Positions 43,655-52,511 are shown, counted from the stretch's first letter. The stretch: DNA of 64,000 bases from JAEZHK01 sp040768845 (GCA_040768845.1 JAXGME010000011.1:18242-82241); one strand, 5' to 3'. Program-made: numbers and translations. Notes: generated by a model not told the origin, from the letters alone.

Positions 43655-45034
43655 TCACGCCTGCGTGAGAAACGCCCTCAGCGCCCGCAGGGTTTCGTAT
43701 AGGTCCGCCTTGCTGACGATTTCCCAGGGCGCGTGCATGGACAATACCGGAAGCCCGGCGTCCAGCACCTCCATGCCGTATTGGGCGCACATGTGGGCGA
43801 TGGTTCCGCCGCCGCCCTGATCCACCTTGCCCAGTTCCGCCGTCTGGAAGCACACCCCCGCGCGCTCGAAGATGCCCAGCACCCTGGCCACAAATTCGGC
43901 GTTTGCGTCGTTGGTGTCGTATTTTCCACGGGAGCCGGTGTACTTGTTGAGGCTCACGCCGCGGCCCAGAAACGCCGCGTTTTTCTTTTCGTAGGCCTCG
44001 GGGAATTTGGGGTCATAGGCGGCGCTGACATCGCAGGAGAGCATGCGGCTGCCCGCCAGCGCGCGCCGCGCCGCCAAGGATCCGCCCCCCTGAAGGTGGA
44101 CGAGCTCCGCCACCGCGTTTTCCAGCGTCCGCGCCTGCATGCCGGTGGCGCCCACGCTGCCGATCTCTTCCTTGTCGGTCAAAATGGCGCACAGCGTGCG
44201 CTCCGGAATGCCGGGTGCGCCTGTCAGCGCCTCAAAGGATGCAAAGGCGCAGCTGCGGTCGTCGTGGCCATAGGCCATGATCATGCTGCCGTCCAGCCCG
44301 AAGTCCCGCGCCCTTCCGGCGGGCACCAATTCCAGCTCGGCGGACAGGAAGTCCTTCTCCTCGACGGCGTATTTTTCCCTCAGGACCTTCAGGACGTACG
44401 CCTTCACGGGCTGCTTCTCCTCACCGGCCAGGGGACGGGAGCCGACGATCACATCCATCGCCTCGCCCTCGATGAGCGCGGCGGCCTTCTTGTCCAGCTG
44501 ATCCTTGGAAAGGTGTGCCAGAAGGTCCGATATGCCCAGCACCGGCTCGTCCGCGCCTTCCCCCACGGAGATGGAAAGGACCGAGCCGTCGGTTTTGGCC
44601 ACCACGCCGTGCAGCGCCAGCGGCGTGGAGAGCCATTGATATTTTTTGATGCCGCCGTAGTAGTGGGTATCCAGGCTGCACAGTCCCTCCTCCTCAAACA
44701 GCGGATTCTGCTTAACGTCCAGCCGCGGCGAATCGATGTGGGCGCCCACCAGGTTCATACCTTCCTCCAGCGGCGCCCTTCCGATCAGAAACAGCGCGAG
44801 TGTCTTGCCCATGGTGATCTGCATCAGTTTGTCACCGGGGCGAAGCGGCGCTCCGGATCGGACCGCTTCCGCAAGCGGCCGGAAGCCGCGGGCCTCGGCC
44901 TCCCGGAACATATGGGCCGCGCACTCGCGCTCGGTCTTGCCCGCGTCCAGAAACGCGCGGTAGCGCGCACTCAGCATTTCGACGTCGGCGAGGTCCGCCT
45001 CGGAATAGGTCAGCCAGGCATTTTTCGGCTCCAT
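43655..45034 (-). CDS. M18 family metallo-aminopeptidase
   Basis: A 459-residue zinc aminopeptidase acting on N-terminal acidic or hydrophobic residues. Zinc and catalytic motifs are VGAHIDSPRLDVK (His and Asp), ILTDKEEIGSVGATGM (Glu-Glu) and the final SMHAPWEIVSKADLYE (His). DTHYYGGIKKYQWL is characteristic of the clostridial branch of M18. ATG at 45034 follows AAGGAGGCACGC. It has its own promoter and lies 29 bp upstream of birA on the same strand; they may be co-transcribed. Confidence 0.93.
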   Translation of the reverse strand: MEPKNAWLTYSEADLADVEMLSARYRAFLDAGKTERECAAHMFREAEARGFRPLAEAVRSGAPLRPGDKLMQITMGKTLALFLIGRAPLEEGMNLVGAHIDSPRLDVKQNPLFEEEGLCSLDTHYYGGIKKYQWLSTPLALHGVVAKTDGSVLSISVGEGADEPVLGISDLLAHLSKDQLDKKAAALIEGEAMDVIVGSRPLAGEEKQPVKAYVLKVLREKYAVEEKDFLSAELELVPAGRARDFGLDGSMIMAYGHDDRSCAFASFEALTGAPGIPERTLCAILTDKEEIGSVGATGMQARTLENAVAELVHLQGGGSLAARRALAGSRMLSCDVSAAYDPKFPEAYEKKNAAFLGRGVSLNKYTGSRGKYDTNDANAEFVARVLGIFERAGVCFQTAELGKVDQGGGGTIAHMCAQYGMEVLDAGLPVLSMHAPWEIVSKADLYETLRALRAFLTQA

Positions 45035-45075
45035 GCGTGCCTCCTTGAAGATGCGTATTCTGCCCAAACGCTTCC

Positions 45076-45104
45076 ATAGTATCACCCGGGCGGAGGCGAG
45101 GCAA
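45076..45104 (-). promoter_or_regulatory. Probable promoter of the M18 peptidase gene
   Basis: Minus-strand TTGCCT (45099-45104) and TACTAT (45076-45081) are 17 bp apart. Confidence 0.55.
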
Positions 45105-45273
45105 GCGCGCGGCGGCTTTTTCACGAAAACGTCATTTTTGGCGTGGTTGGGCGGTCAGGCGGCGTGTCTTGGGAAAAACGCATGATAATGTTAAGAAATT
45201 CAATGGAACGAACGCGCGCGGGCCGTTACAATGGAATAAGACGCGGCTGCGGCCGCCACAGGGAGGAAATACC

Positions 45274-46518
45274 ATGACATCCAGAGAGAGGGTTCTTGCG
45301 GCCATCGCCCACAGGGAACCGGATAGGGTGCCGCTGGACATCGGCGCCACGCCCAGCTCCGGCATTTCGGCCATCGCCTATGAAAGGCTGATCCGTCATC
45401 TTGACCTGCCCGGCGCGCGCACGCTGGTGTACGACGTGGTACAGCAGGTGGCGCAGCCCGAGGAGGCGGTGCTGGACATGTTTGGCGCGGACGTACTGGA
45501 CGTCGGCCGCGCGTTCAACGACCGGCCGGGGGACTGGTATCCGGTTACGCTGCCCACGGGGCAGCGGGTGTACTGGCCCGATTGGTTCCACCCGGAGGCG
45601 GCGGGCGGCCGGCTGGAATATCGGGATGAGCAGGGCGCGCTGATTGCCACCATGCCCGAGGGCGCCACATTCTTCGACCAGGCGGTGTTTCCCTACCTGG
45701 ACGGCTATCCGGACGATTATTCCGGCCTCGACCGCGCGATGGGCAAGGTGCTGTGGCAGAAGCTGGCCCACAGCCCCTGGGACCATGCGGGGGAGGGGGA
45801 CTTCTGGGGGAAGCTGCGGGAAAAAGCGCTGAAAACGCGCGCCCAAAGCGACCGGGCGCTGATGATCGTCTGCGGCTGCAACCTGTTTGAATGGGGCACG
45901 TTTCTCCGGCGCATCGACAACTTTCTGATGGACCTTCTGGAGGAACCGGAGCAGGTGGAGGCGCTGCTCGACGCGCTGATGGAGCGCCACCTGGCGACGC
46001 TGGAAAAGGTGTGCGCCGCGGTGGGAGACGTGTGCGACATCCTGCGCTTTGGCGACGACCTGGGGATGAATACCGGGCCGTTCATGTCCCCGTCCACCTA
46101 CCGGGCGATTTTCAAGCCGCGCCACAAGATGCTGTGCGACTACGTACACCGGCACAGCGGCATGAAGACGTTTCTGCACTCCTGCGGCTCGATCTACCGG
46201 CTGATGCCCGATCTGATTGAGGCGGGCTACGACGTGATCAACCCGGTGCAGACCGTCACCCAGGACATGGAGCCGGAGCGGCTCAAGCGGGAATTCGGTC
46301 GGGACATCACCTTCTGGGGCGGCGGCATGAACACCCGCGCCGTGCTCAACCACGCCGCGCCGCGGGACGTGTACGACTACGCGCGCCGCATGATCGACAT
46401 CTTTGCGCCGGGCGGCGGGTTTGTGTTCAACCAGGAGCACAACGTGATGCCCGACGTGCCGCCGGAAAACCTGGTTGCGATGTACCGGGCGGTGGCGGGG
46501 CGGCCGTTTTCCGGCTGA
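45274..46518 (+). CDS. Uroporphyrinogen decarboxylase-fold (corrinoid methyltransferase-like) protein
   Basis: A 414-residue TIM-barrel protein of the large URO-D/MtaA-CmuA superfamily. It begins TSRERVLAAIAHREPDRVPL, as in methylcobalamin-dependent methyltransferases, and contains MKTFLHSCGSIYRLMPDLI, a His-x-Cys pair that normally binds zinc. The third zinc ligand region reads FNQEHNVMPDVPPENL, with His where MtaA-like enzymes have Cys. It lacks the heme-pathway HemE context. The substrate is unknown; similar proteins occur in sugar or aromatic methyl-ether loci. The ATG follows GGGAGG. B12 import genes 3 kb away make a corrinoid role plausible but unproven. Confidence 0.85.
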   Translation: MTSRERVLAAIAHREPDRVPLDIGATPSSGISAIAYERLIRHLDLPGARTLVYDVVQQVAQPEEAVLDMFGADVLDVGRAFNDRPGDWYPVTLPTGQRVYWPDWFHPEAAGGRLEYRDEQGALIATMPEGATFFDQAVFPYLDGYPDDYSGLDRAMGKVLWQKLAHSPWDHAGEGDFWGKLREKALKTRAQSDRALMIVCGCNLFEWGTFLRRIDNFLMDLLEEPEQVEALLDALMERHLATLEKVCAAVGDVCDILRFGDDLGMNTGPFMSPSTYRAIFKPRHKMLCDYVHRHSGMKTFLHSCGSIYRLMPDLIEAGYDVINPVQTVTQDMEPERLKREFGRDITFWGGGMNTRAVLNHAAPRDVYDYARRMIDIFAPGGGFVFNQEHNVMPDVPPENLVAMYRAVAGRPFSG

Positions 46519-46543
46519 CGGGCGTGCGGGGGACCGCCCGGAG

Positions 46544-47335
46544 TCATTGGCTTCGGACGGCGTAGGGCAGGCACACGGGCACATTCAGCACCGGATGGGG
46601 AATGACGGCCGCCTCCACGTCGAAAACGTCCCGAAGGTTCCGGGGCGTGATGACCGCCTCGGGCGTTCCGCGGCTGTGGATGGCGCCGTCCTTGATCGCG
46701 ACCAGACAGTCGGAAAACATGATCGCATGATTCAGGTCATGGAGCACCATGACGATGGTCACCCCCTGCTCCAAATTGAGCCCGCGGAGCAGATGCAAAA
46801 GCTCCAGCTGGTGGGAGATGTCCAGATAGGTGGTGGGTTCGTCCAAAAACAGGATGCCCGTTTTCTGCGCCAGCGCCATCGCGATCCAGGCCCGCTGGCG
46901 CTGCCCGCCGGAGAGCTGGTCCATCTCCCGGTCCTTCAGCGCCGTCGTGGCCGTGCAGTCCAGCGCCCATCGGACGATTCCCCGGTCCGCCTCGGTCAGC
47001 CCAGAAAGCCGGGTGCGATGGGGAAAGCGGCCGTATTCCACCAATTCGCCCACCGTAATGCCGCCCGGCGTCTGCGCGCCCTGGGGCAGCAGCGCCAGTT
47101 TTTGCGCCACCAGCCTTGTCGGCATGTCATGAATGGACCGCCCCTCCAGATACACCGCGCCGCTGGAGGGTGCGATCAGACGGGACATGGTTTTGAGCAG
47201 CGTGGATTTGCCGGAACCGTTGGCCCCGATCAGCGTGGTGATCTTTCCCGAGGGAATCTCCAGATCGATATCCCGAAAAACGGGAAGGCCGTCATAGCCG
47301 GCCGAAAGCCCCTTGGTCGTCATACAGGATTGCAC
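46544..47335 (-). CDS. FecE-type iron-siderophore ABC ATPase
   Basis: A 263-residue ATPase with Walker A IGANGSGKSTLLKTM, the signature LSGGQRQRAWIAMALA, Walker B ILFLDEPTTYLDISHQ and the His switch VMVLHDLNHAI. DEPTTYLD is typical of siderophore importers. I prefer the GTG at 47335, because an AAGGAG box lies 8 nt before it, over the ATG at 47323. It is the last gene of the four-gene Fec-type operon transcribed from the palindromic region near 50.4 kb. Confidence 0.92.
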   Translation of the reverse strand: MQSCMTTKGLSAGYDGLPVFRDIDLEIPSGKITTLIGANGSGKSTLLKTMSRLIAPSSGAVYLEGRSIHDMPTRLVAQKLALLPQGAQTPGGITVGELVEYGRFPHRTRLSGLTEADRGIVRWALDCTATTALKDREMDQLSGGQRQRAWIAMALAQKTGILFLDEPTTYLDISHQLELLHLLRGLNLEQGVTIVMVLHDLNHAIMFSDCLVAIKDGAIHSRGTPEAVITPRNLRDVFDVEAAVIPHPVLNVPVCLPYAVRSQ

Positions 47336-47349
47336 GTGCTTCGTCTCCT

Positions 47350-48348
47350 TTACGCCTGCCTGCTGAGCAGCCGGAGAAAGTAGGGCGCGGCCAGGACCGA
47401 GATCACGATCCCGACCGGTATTTCGATGGGCTGGAAGGCTGTTCGTCCCAGCGTGTCGGCGAGCAGCAGCGTGAGCCCTCCGGTCAGCATGGAGGCGGGC
47501 AGGAGCATGCGGTGCCGTCCTCCGACAAACCGCCTCGCCATGTGCGGAGCCACCAGCCCCACAAAGCCGATTCCTCCGCTGACCGAAATGCAGCTGGCCG
47601 CCAGGGCCACCGCGGCGATCAGCAGAACCCGCCGTTCCCGTTCCACCCGGACCCCCAGCGCAAGGGCGGCTTCTTCCCCCAGGAGGAGGAGATCCAGCAC
47701 CTTCGCCTTGGCGAGCAGCAGCGGAATCAGCACCGCAAGGTAGGGCGCGAGCGCGCGGACCTGATGCCAGCTCGTGCCCCAGAGATTGCCCGCCAGCCAC
47801 CGCGCCACGAGCTGGTGGCTGCTGTTTTCCATGTCAGAGGCCATGATCAGCATCAGCGCCGAAAAACCCGCCGAAACGCCAATGCCGCCCAGCAGCAGAT
47901 GGGCCGGCCGGATCTTTCCGCCGCGCCTGGCAAAGCCGTACAAAAGGGCGGCCGCCAATAGGCCCCCCGCCATCGCAAACAGCGGCTGGTACAGCATGGC
48001 ATCGATATGAAGGGCGGGGAAGAGCGTCAGCATCAGCATGGCGGCAAACCCCGCGCCGGCGTTGATGCCCAAAATGCCCGGCTCCGCCAGCGGGTTTCCC
48101 GTCACCGCCTGGAGGGTGCACCCGGACAGGGCCAGCCCCATTCCGCACAGGACGGCAAGGAAAATGCGCGGCAGCCGGATCGAAATCAGAATGACCGAAG
48201 CGTCCGGGCTCCGGGGATGGATGAGGCTCAAAAGCATCTGCGCGCGGGGAATGGCCGCATAGCCGCTGTTGATGGACAGCAGCGCCGCCGCCGCCAGGGC
48301 GGGAAGCAAAAGCCACAGGAACATTTTTTGCCGGCGTTCTCTTTTCAC
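47350..48348 (-). CDS. FecCD-family siderophore permease (second)
   Basis: A 332-residue permease with about nine or ten helices. Motifs are SIRLPRIFLAVLCGMGLALSG, TGNPLAEPGILGINAGAGFA and GFVGLVAPHMARRFVGGRHR (the ATPase-contact loop). It starts with GTG overlapping the preceding permease gene's stop as GTGA. Two different FecCD permeases in tandem imply a heterodimeric pore, as in FhuB-like or FepDG systems. Confidence 0.92.
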   Translation of the reverse strand: MKRERRQKMFLWLLLPALAAAALLSINSGYAAIPRAQMLLSLIHPRSPDASVILISIRLPRIFLAVLCGMGLALSGCTLQAVTGNPLAEPGILGINAGAGFAAMLMLTLFPALHIDAMLYQPLFAMAGGLLAAALLYGFARRGGKIRPAHLLLGGIGVSAGFSALMLIMASDMENSSHQLVARWLAGNLWGTSWHQVRALAPYLAVLIPLLLAKAKVLDLLLLGEEAALALGVRVERERRVLLIAAVALAASCISVSGGIGFVGLVAPHMARRFVGGRHRMLLPASMLTGGLTLLLADTLGRTAFQPIEIPVGIVISVLAAPYFLRLLSRQA

Positions 48349-49412
48349 GGCGCCGCCCCCTTTCTCCGGCGCGCCAGCGCCAGAAAGGCGGGGACGCCGA
48401 TGGCGGACACCAGCGCGCCCACCGGCGTGTCAAAGGGCGCGTTCATCGTGCGGGCCGCGACGTCGGCCAGCACCAGCAGGATGGCGCCCAACAGGGCGGA
48501 GACCGGCAGGAGCCTGCGGTAGTCCTCGCCCGTCAGGAAGCGGGCAATGTGCGGCACGATGAGCCCCAGAAACGAAATGCCGCCCACCAGCGAAACGCTG
48601 GCACCCGCCAGGATCAGCACGACCCCGATGCCGGTCAGCCGGAGCGCGCGCACGTTGACGCCGAGCCCCGCGGCGCTTTCTTCGCCCAGCGCCAGCACCG
48701 AAAGGCGTCCCGACAGGGCGAGGCCGACGATGCCGGCGCCGGCGATCCACGGAACGGTCAGGCGCAGGCTTTCCCACGTGATGCCGGACAGGCTGCCCGC
48801 CGTCCAGTACGACAGGGCCTTTGACAGGCCGAAGGCGAGCGAGATGCCCTGGCTCAGGGCGGTGAGCAGCGCCGAAACGGCGGAACCGGCCAGTATGAGC
48901 CGGATGGTCCCCGGCTTCCGGCGGCCCACGCCCAGGCCGTAGACCATCGCCACGGCCAGCGCGGCGCCCAAAAACGCCGCGAGCATCGTGCCGGGGGCGG
49001 GCAGCGCCGGGAGCAGAACCGCCGTCAGCGCGACCATGAATCCGGCGCCCGCGTTGATGCCCAACAGCCCCGCGTCGGCCAGCGGATTCCCCGTCACGCC
49101 CTGCATCACGCTGCCCGCAAGGGCAAAGGCCGCCCCGGTAAAGCAGGCGGCCAGTGCCCTTGGCATGCGCATCTGGAGCATGACAGCGCCGATGCCGGAC
49201 GATTGCCCGGGGTGCGCCAGCGCGTAAATCAGCGTCCGGACGCTTCCGCCCGCCACGCCGACGCTGACGGAGAACAGTACCGACAGGAGCAGCGCAGCCG
49301 TCATCAGCATAAGCAAGGCGGCGGTTCCGCTTCGCGTTTGCGTCCACCTTCCAGGCCTGAAGCGCCGCTTTTTCGGGCGGTTTGGCGCTTCGAAGCCCTG
49401 GCTATTCGACAT
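48345..49412 (-). CDS. FecCD-family siderophore permease (first)
   Basis: A 355-residue permease. A basic N-terminal extension (RPKKRRFRPGRW) precedes about ten helices. MLQMRMPRALAACFTGAAFALAG, TGNPLADAGLLGINAGAGFM and SFLGLIVPHIARFLTGEDYR match the family. It pairs with the next permease to make the transmembrane channel. It overlaps the binding-protein gene upstream by 11 bp. Confidence 0.92.
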   Translation of the reverse strand: MSNSQGFEAPNRPKKRRFRPGRWTQTRSGTAALLMLMTAALLLSVLFSVSVGVAGGSVRTLIYALAHPGQSSGIGAVMLQMRMPRALAACFTGAAFALAGSVMQGVTGNPLADAGLLGINAGAGFMVALTAVLLPALPAPGTMLAAFLGAALAVAMVYGLGVGRRKPGTIRLILAGSAVSALLTALSQGISLAFGLSKALSYWTAGSLSGITWESLRLTVPWIAGAGIVGLALSGRLSVLALGEESAAGLGVNVRALRLTGIGVVLILAGASVSLVGGISFLGLIVPHIARFLTGEDYRRLLPVSALLGAILLVLADVAARTMNAPFDTPVGALVSAIGVPAFLALARRRKGAAP

Positions 49413-50370
49413 TCGCGCGGTGAAGGATGGCGTTTGCGAGCTTTTCCATGTAGATCAGCTTTCCGTTCGGGGTGTACGCCATATCGTACTGCAAGTTGTT
49501 CGCGCCGAGATAGACGTTGCCGTTTTGCACGGCCTTCAGGTTCTGCCAGACCACGCTGTCCGCCGTATCGCCGACCTGCCCGTCGTCGCTGAAAAAGAAG
49601 ATGTGGTCCGCGTCAATCCGCGCAAAATACTCGGCGTCGACGACCTCGCCCCATACGCCCTCCGGAACGCCGGACGAAGGCGCCAGCTTCAGCGCGTCGT
49701 ACACCAGTTCGCCGGGCCCGCCGGTGCGATAGACGTAGTACGAACCGAAATGCACCGAGTTTGCCTCGAGAACGGCAAAGGTTTCGCTGCCGACGACGGA
49801 ATGGACCGCCTCGGCCAGTTCGGCGGCCTTGGCGTCATACCGCTCCAGCCACTGGGCCGCGACGTCCTCTTTGCCAAACCATTTTCCCAGCTGCTGGAAC
49901 CGGCCGCGCCAGTTCACGAAATTGATGTCGTCCGTGAGCATGACGGTGGGCGCGATGGCCTTGAGCTGCTCGTAGACCTTTTCGTGCCGGATGTTCATGA
50001 TGATGAGATCGGGCTTCAGTTCCGCAATTTTTTCGAGATTCAGATCGCCCACGCCGCCGGAATAGTTTCCGACGGTTTCAACGCCGTTTTCGGAAAAGTA
50101 CGTCTGAAGGTAGGCGGGCACCGTTACACCGTCAAACATGCTGGTGTTGGCCGAGGCCACAAAGGGCATGCCCAGGATGATCAGCTCGTCCGCCGAGCCG
50201 GATACGTCCACAATGCGCTGGGGGTTGGCCGGGATTTCCGCCGTGCCCTTCATGTCCTCCACCAGGACGGTGCCGGACGGGGGCGCCTCGGTGGGCTCCG
50301 CGGCGAGCGCGCAGGGCGAGAGCGCCAGCGCCATCGCAAGGCAAAGAGAAAATAACCGATTTTTCTTCAT
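49402..50370 (-). CDS. Iron-siderophore-type substrate-binding protein
   Basis: A 322-residue class III binding protein of the ferric siderophore type. The signal peptide ends CALA|AEP; the nearest Cys is preceded by Pro, so it does not form a lipobox. The mature part has TAEIPANPQRIVDVSGSADE, GDLNLEKIAELKPDLIIMN, and WRGRFQQLGKWFGKED, which is typical for Fe-hydroxamate binders. GGAGGACCAAC precedes the ATG. The gene lies only 18 bp from the arm of the 42-bp palindrome, so its transcription must be controlled there. Ligand unknown; iron or heme complexes are likely. Confidence 0.9.
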   Translation of the reverse strand: MKKNRLFSLCLAMALALSPCALAAEPTEAPPSGTVLVEDMKGTAEIPANPQRIVDVSGSADELIILGMPFVASANTSMFDGVTVPAYLQTYFSENGVETVGNYSGGVGDLNLEKIAELKPDLIIMNIRHEKVYEQLKAIAPTVMLTDDINFVNWRGRFQQLGKWFGKEDVAAQWLERYDAKAAELAEAVHSVVGSETFAVLEANSVHFGSYYVYRTGGPGELVYDALKLAPSSGVPEGVWGEVVDAEYFARIDADHIFFFSDDGQVGDTADSVVWQNLKAVQNGNVYLGANNLQYDMAYTPNGKLIYMEKLANAILHRANVE

Positions 50371-50388
50371 GTTGGTCCTCCTTTGTGC

Positions 50389-50430
50389 TATACTGCAGGT
50401 GGTTAGCTATAGCTAACAACCCGCAGTATA
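50389..50430. promoter_or_regulatory. 42-bp near-perfect palindrome between fecB-like and AraC genes
   Basis: Two 21-bp arms (50389-50409 and 50410-50430) match as inverted copies at 19 of 21 positions. The outer parts contain TATACTGC and GCAGTATA, i.e. mirrored -10-like hexamers. The core is GTTAGCTATAGCTAAC (50402-50417). It is the only DNA between the divergent units that can hold both promoters, so one regulator could control both directions. Confidence 0.8.
50402..50417. promoter_or_regulatory. GTTAG-N6-CTAAC operator, site 1
   Basis: A perfect 16-bp palindrome (GTTAGCTATAGCTAAC) at the centre of the divergent promoter region. The same half-sites with the same spacing recur at 52512 and 58102, in front of two further metal-transport units. 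Confidence 0.8.
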
Positions 50431-50452
50431 ATCCATGCCGCGCGACTTTTCC

Positions 50453-50482
50453 CCCCTGGGGCGGAATTTTTCTGCCCCGGGG
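50453..50482 (+). other. GC-rich hairpin in the AraC leader
   Basis: CCCCTGGGGCGGAA pairs with TTCTGCCCCGGGG (one bulge and one mismatch), only 28 bp before the TTG start. It could slow translation or act as an attenuator. Confidence 0.5.
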
Positions 50483-50510
50483 CGGAACGGCGGCAAAGGG
50501 GGAGAACCGG

Positions 50511-51443
50511 TTGAGGCATGAGGAAGCGGCCTACCTGCCGCTCAAGTTCGAGGCATCGGACATATTTCCCAAAAGGATCATCGCCGTCCGCCCGGATGTC
50601 CACATCACGGTTTCCGGAGGCACCTTCCAGGCGCGCACGGAGCGGGAGGCGGGTACGACGGCGCCGGTGTTTGAGCTGAGCTACAGCCGCAGGTCGTCCC
50701 TAAGCGGGGAGGTCGACCGGATCCCCGTGGAGCTTCGTCCCGGCTATGCGACGCTTGGCTTTTTGGGGCGGGCCGACGGCCGCTGCGAGTACGCCGGCGG
50801 GGAGGAAGTGCTGCTTTACTCCATCTGGATTGGTCCCGGCGCCTTTGACCACTTTTGCGAGGCGGTATGCGGCGGCCGGAGCGCGGGCTTTCGCGCCTTT
50901 CAGACGGACGGCTACAACTGCCGCAGTTTTCTCAGCGACGCCCGGGAGGAGAGCATCCTTCATCGGCTGGACGCCCTCTTGTCCGAGGGCGCGGATCCCC
51001 TCAACCGGCTTCTTCTGGAGAGCCATTTGCTGGAGCTCATTTCCATCAACATGGAAAAGCTGCTGTGCGGGGATTGCCGCCGGGGCGGTTTGGAGGCGTT
51101 GACGAGGACCGACAGGGCGCAGTTGGACCATGCCAGGGAGATTCTGCTGCGCCGGCTGGATCATCCGCCCTCCCTTGTGGAATTGTCCCGCATGCTCCAT
51201 ATGAACGATTGCAAGCTCAAACGCGCTTTCAAGGCCTATCACGGGCAAACGGTCTACGAATTTGTGCGCGGGCAGCGCCTGGAAAGGGCCTTCTCGCTGC
51301 TGGAGCGGGGCGGCTGCAACGTGAGCGAAGCGGCGTTTGCCGTCGGATACACCAACGTCAGTCACTTTTCGGAGGCCTTTTGCAGGCAGTTCGGGGTTCT
51401 TCCCCGCGCGCTGTGCAAGACCGGGCGCTCCCATACACGTTGA
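50511..51443 (+). CDS. AraC-family regulator, PchR-like
   Basis: A 310-residue regulator with an N-terminal ligand-sensing part (about residues 1-200) and a C-terminal pair of helix-turn-helices. These are PSLVELSRMLHMNDCKLKRAFK and the second helix-turn-helix CNVSEAAFAVGYTNVSHFSE, followed by FGVLPRAL. The overall layout resembles PchR/YbtA-type siderophore-responsive activators. The TTG at 50511 is chosen as start, with AAGGGGGAG 7 nt upstream. It is divergent from the Fec-type operon across the 42-bp palindrome. Likely ligand: a metal-siderophore complex (inferred). Confidence 0.85.
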   Translation: MRHEEAAYLPLKFEASDIFPKRIIAVRPDVHITVSGGTFQARTEREAGTTAPVFELSYSRRSSLSGEVDRIPVELRPGYATLGFLGRADGRCEYAGGEEVLLYSIWIGPGAFDHFCEAVCGGRSAGFRAFQTDGYNCRSFLSDAREESILHRLDALLSEGADPLNRLLLESHLLELISINMEKLLCGDCRRGGLEALTRTDRAQLDHAREILLRRLDHPPSLVELSRMLHMNDCKLKRAFKAYHGQTVYEFVRGQRLERAFSLLERGGCNVSEAAFAVGYTNVSHFSEAFCRQFGVLPRALCKTGRSHTR

Positions 51444-51459
51444 ATGGAGGATGCGCGCC

Positions 51460-52419
51460 ATGACGGAGAGCCTGCTGATCCAGAAGGACATCTACGGCGA
51501 GGAGGTCGTCCGGATCTCCTGCGGGGAGCAATGCATCGTATACAGGGCTGAAAATGAAACGGGCGAGGGCGTCATGACCTGCCACAGCGTCTTTGACGGC
51601 GTGGAGGTGATCTACAACGACTTCCACATGGAGCGCTGGGCGCACAACAAGCGCCCCGTCGAAAACGTGCTGGAAATCAACCACTGCCGGGAGGGCCGCT
51701 TTGAGTGTGAGTTTCCAAACGGCCGGTGCGCCTTCCTGGAGGAGGGAGACCTGGCGGTCAACCTGATCACGAACCTTCCCCGCGCCTCCAGCTTTCCGCT
51801 GCAGCATTATCACGGCATTTCGGTGGTCATCGATCTTGACCGCGCCGCCGCGGGCGCCGGCATGCTGCTTCGGGACCTTTCGGTAGACCCCTGCGCCATC
51901 AGTGAGCGCCTCTGCGCGAAAAACAACTGCTTTATCATGCGCGAAACGAAATCCATCCGGCACATCTTTTCCGAGCTTTACACCGTTCCGGAGGACATCC
52001 GCCTGGGCTACATGAAGCTGAAGGTGCTGGAGCTGCTGCTCTTTTTGAGCGCCGTTTCCCCGGATGTCCGGCACGACGCCGCGCTCTACCACCGCCGCGC
52101 CCACGTGGACAAGGTCAAGGCCATCCGGAATGATCTGATTGCCCATCCGCAGGACAATCTTTCCATTGATCAACTGGCGGAAAAGTACCAAATCCAGCCG
52201 ACGACGCTGAAGCGCTGCTTCAGGGCGATCTACGGCGTCCCCGTCCATACCTTCATCCAGGGATATCGGCTTCAGCTGGCCGCGAGGCTTTTGAAGGAGA
52301 GCGGCGAGCGCATCGCGGACATCGCCAACAGGGTCGGCTACGCCAACCCCAGCAAGTTTTCCGCCGCGTTCAAGGCGGCGCACCACATGACGCCCTCCGA
52401 ATATCGAAACCATGCCTGA
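51460..52419 (+). CDS. AraC-family regulator with cupin-like sensor
   Basis: A 319-residue protein. The N-terminal domain (NDFHMERWAH, VLEINHCREGRFECEF, LQHYHGISVVIDLDRA) is the type found next to ABC transporter pairs in Clostridia. The C-terminal AraC domain has LSIDQLAEKYQIQPTTLKRCF and IADIANRVGYANPSKFSAAF. ATG at 51460 follows GGAGG. It is 16 bp after the first AraC gene, so the two are co-transcribed. The four Cys and several His in the sensor could bind a metal, but no defined site is visible. Confidence 0.87.
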   Translation: MTESLLIQKDIYGEEVVRISCGEQCIVYRAENETGEGVMTCHSVFDGVEVIYNDFHMERWAHNKRPVENVLEINHCREGRFECEFPNGRCAFLEEGDLAVNLITNLPRASSFPLQHYHGISVVIDLDRAAAGAGMLLRDLSVDPCAISERLCAKNNCFIMRETKSIRHIFSELYTVPEDIRLGYMKLKVLELLLFLSAVSPDVRHDAALYHRRAHVDKVKAIRNDLIAHPQDNLSIDQLAEKYQIQPTTLKRCFRAIYGVPVHTFIQGYRLQLAARLLKESGERIADIANRVGYANPSKFSAAFKAAHHMTPSEYRNHA

Positions 52420-52445
52420 ATGGATTCATCCCGACCCGATCGGGG

Positions 52446-52475
52446 TTGCCGGAGGGTGGGGGATGGCGCTATACT
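52446..52475 (+). promoter_or_regulatory. Probable promoter of the metallophore-type ABC operon
   Basis: TTGCCG (52446-52451) and TATACT (52470-52475) are 18 bp apart. The start would be near 52482, so the GTTAG-N6-CTAAC site at 52512 lies inside the leader, where a bound regulator could act as a road-block. Confidence 0.6.
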
Positions 52476-52483
52476 GTCCGATG

Positions 52484-52506
52484 CGGGGAGAACCCAATTC
52501 TCCGCG
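52484..52506 (+). other. Leader hairpin
   Basis: CGGGGAGAA and TTCTCCGCG can form a stem (8 of 9 pairs) with a 5-nt loop, just ahead of the operator. Its role is unclear; it could be the end of the AraC transcript or part of a regulatory leader. Confidence 0.4.
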
Positions 52507-52511
52507 CATAA

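Noticed and set aside
45274..46518. hemE (heme biosynthesis uroporphyrinogen decarboxylase)
   Set aside because: The N-terminus and the His-x-Cys zinc pair match the corrinoid methyltransferase-like branch, and there are no other heme genes nearby.
46544..47800. Fusion of an unknown N-terminal domain to the FecE-type ATPase
   Set aside because: The frame extends upstream only as a shadow of the permease gene; the ATPase begins at the GTG at 47335 or ATG at 47323.
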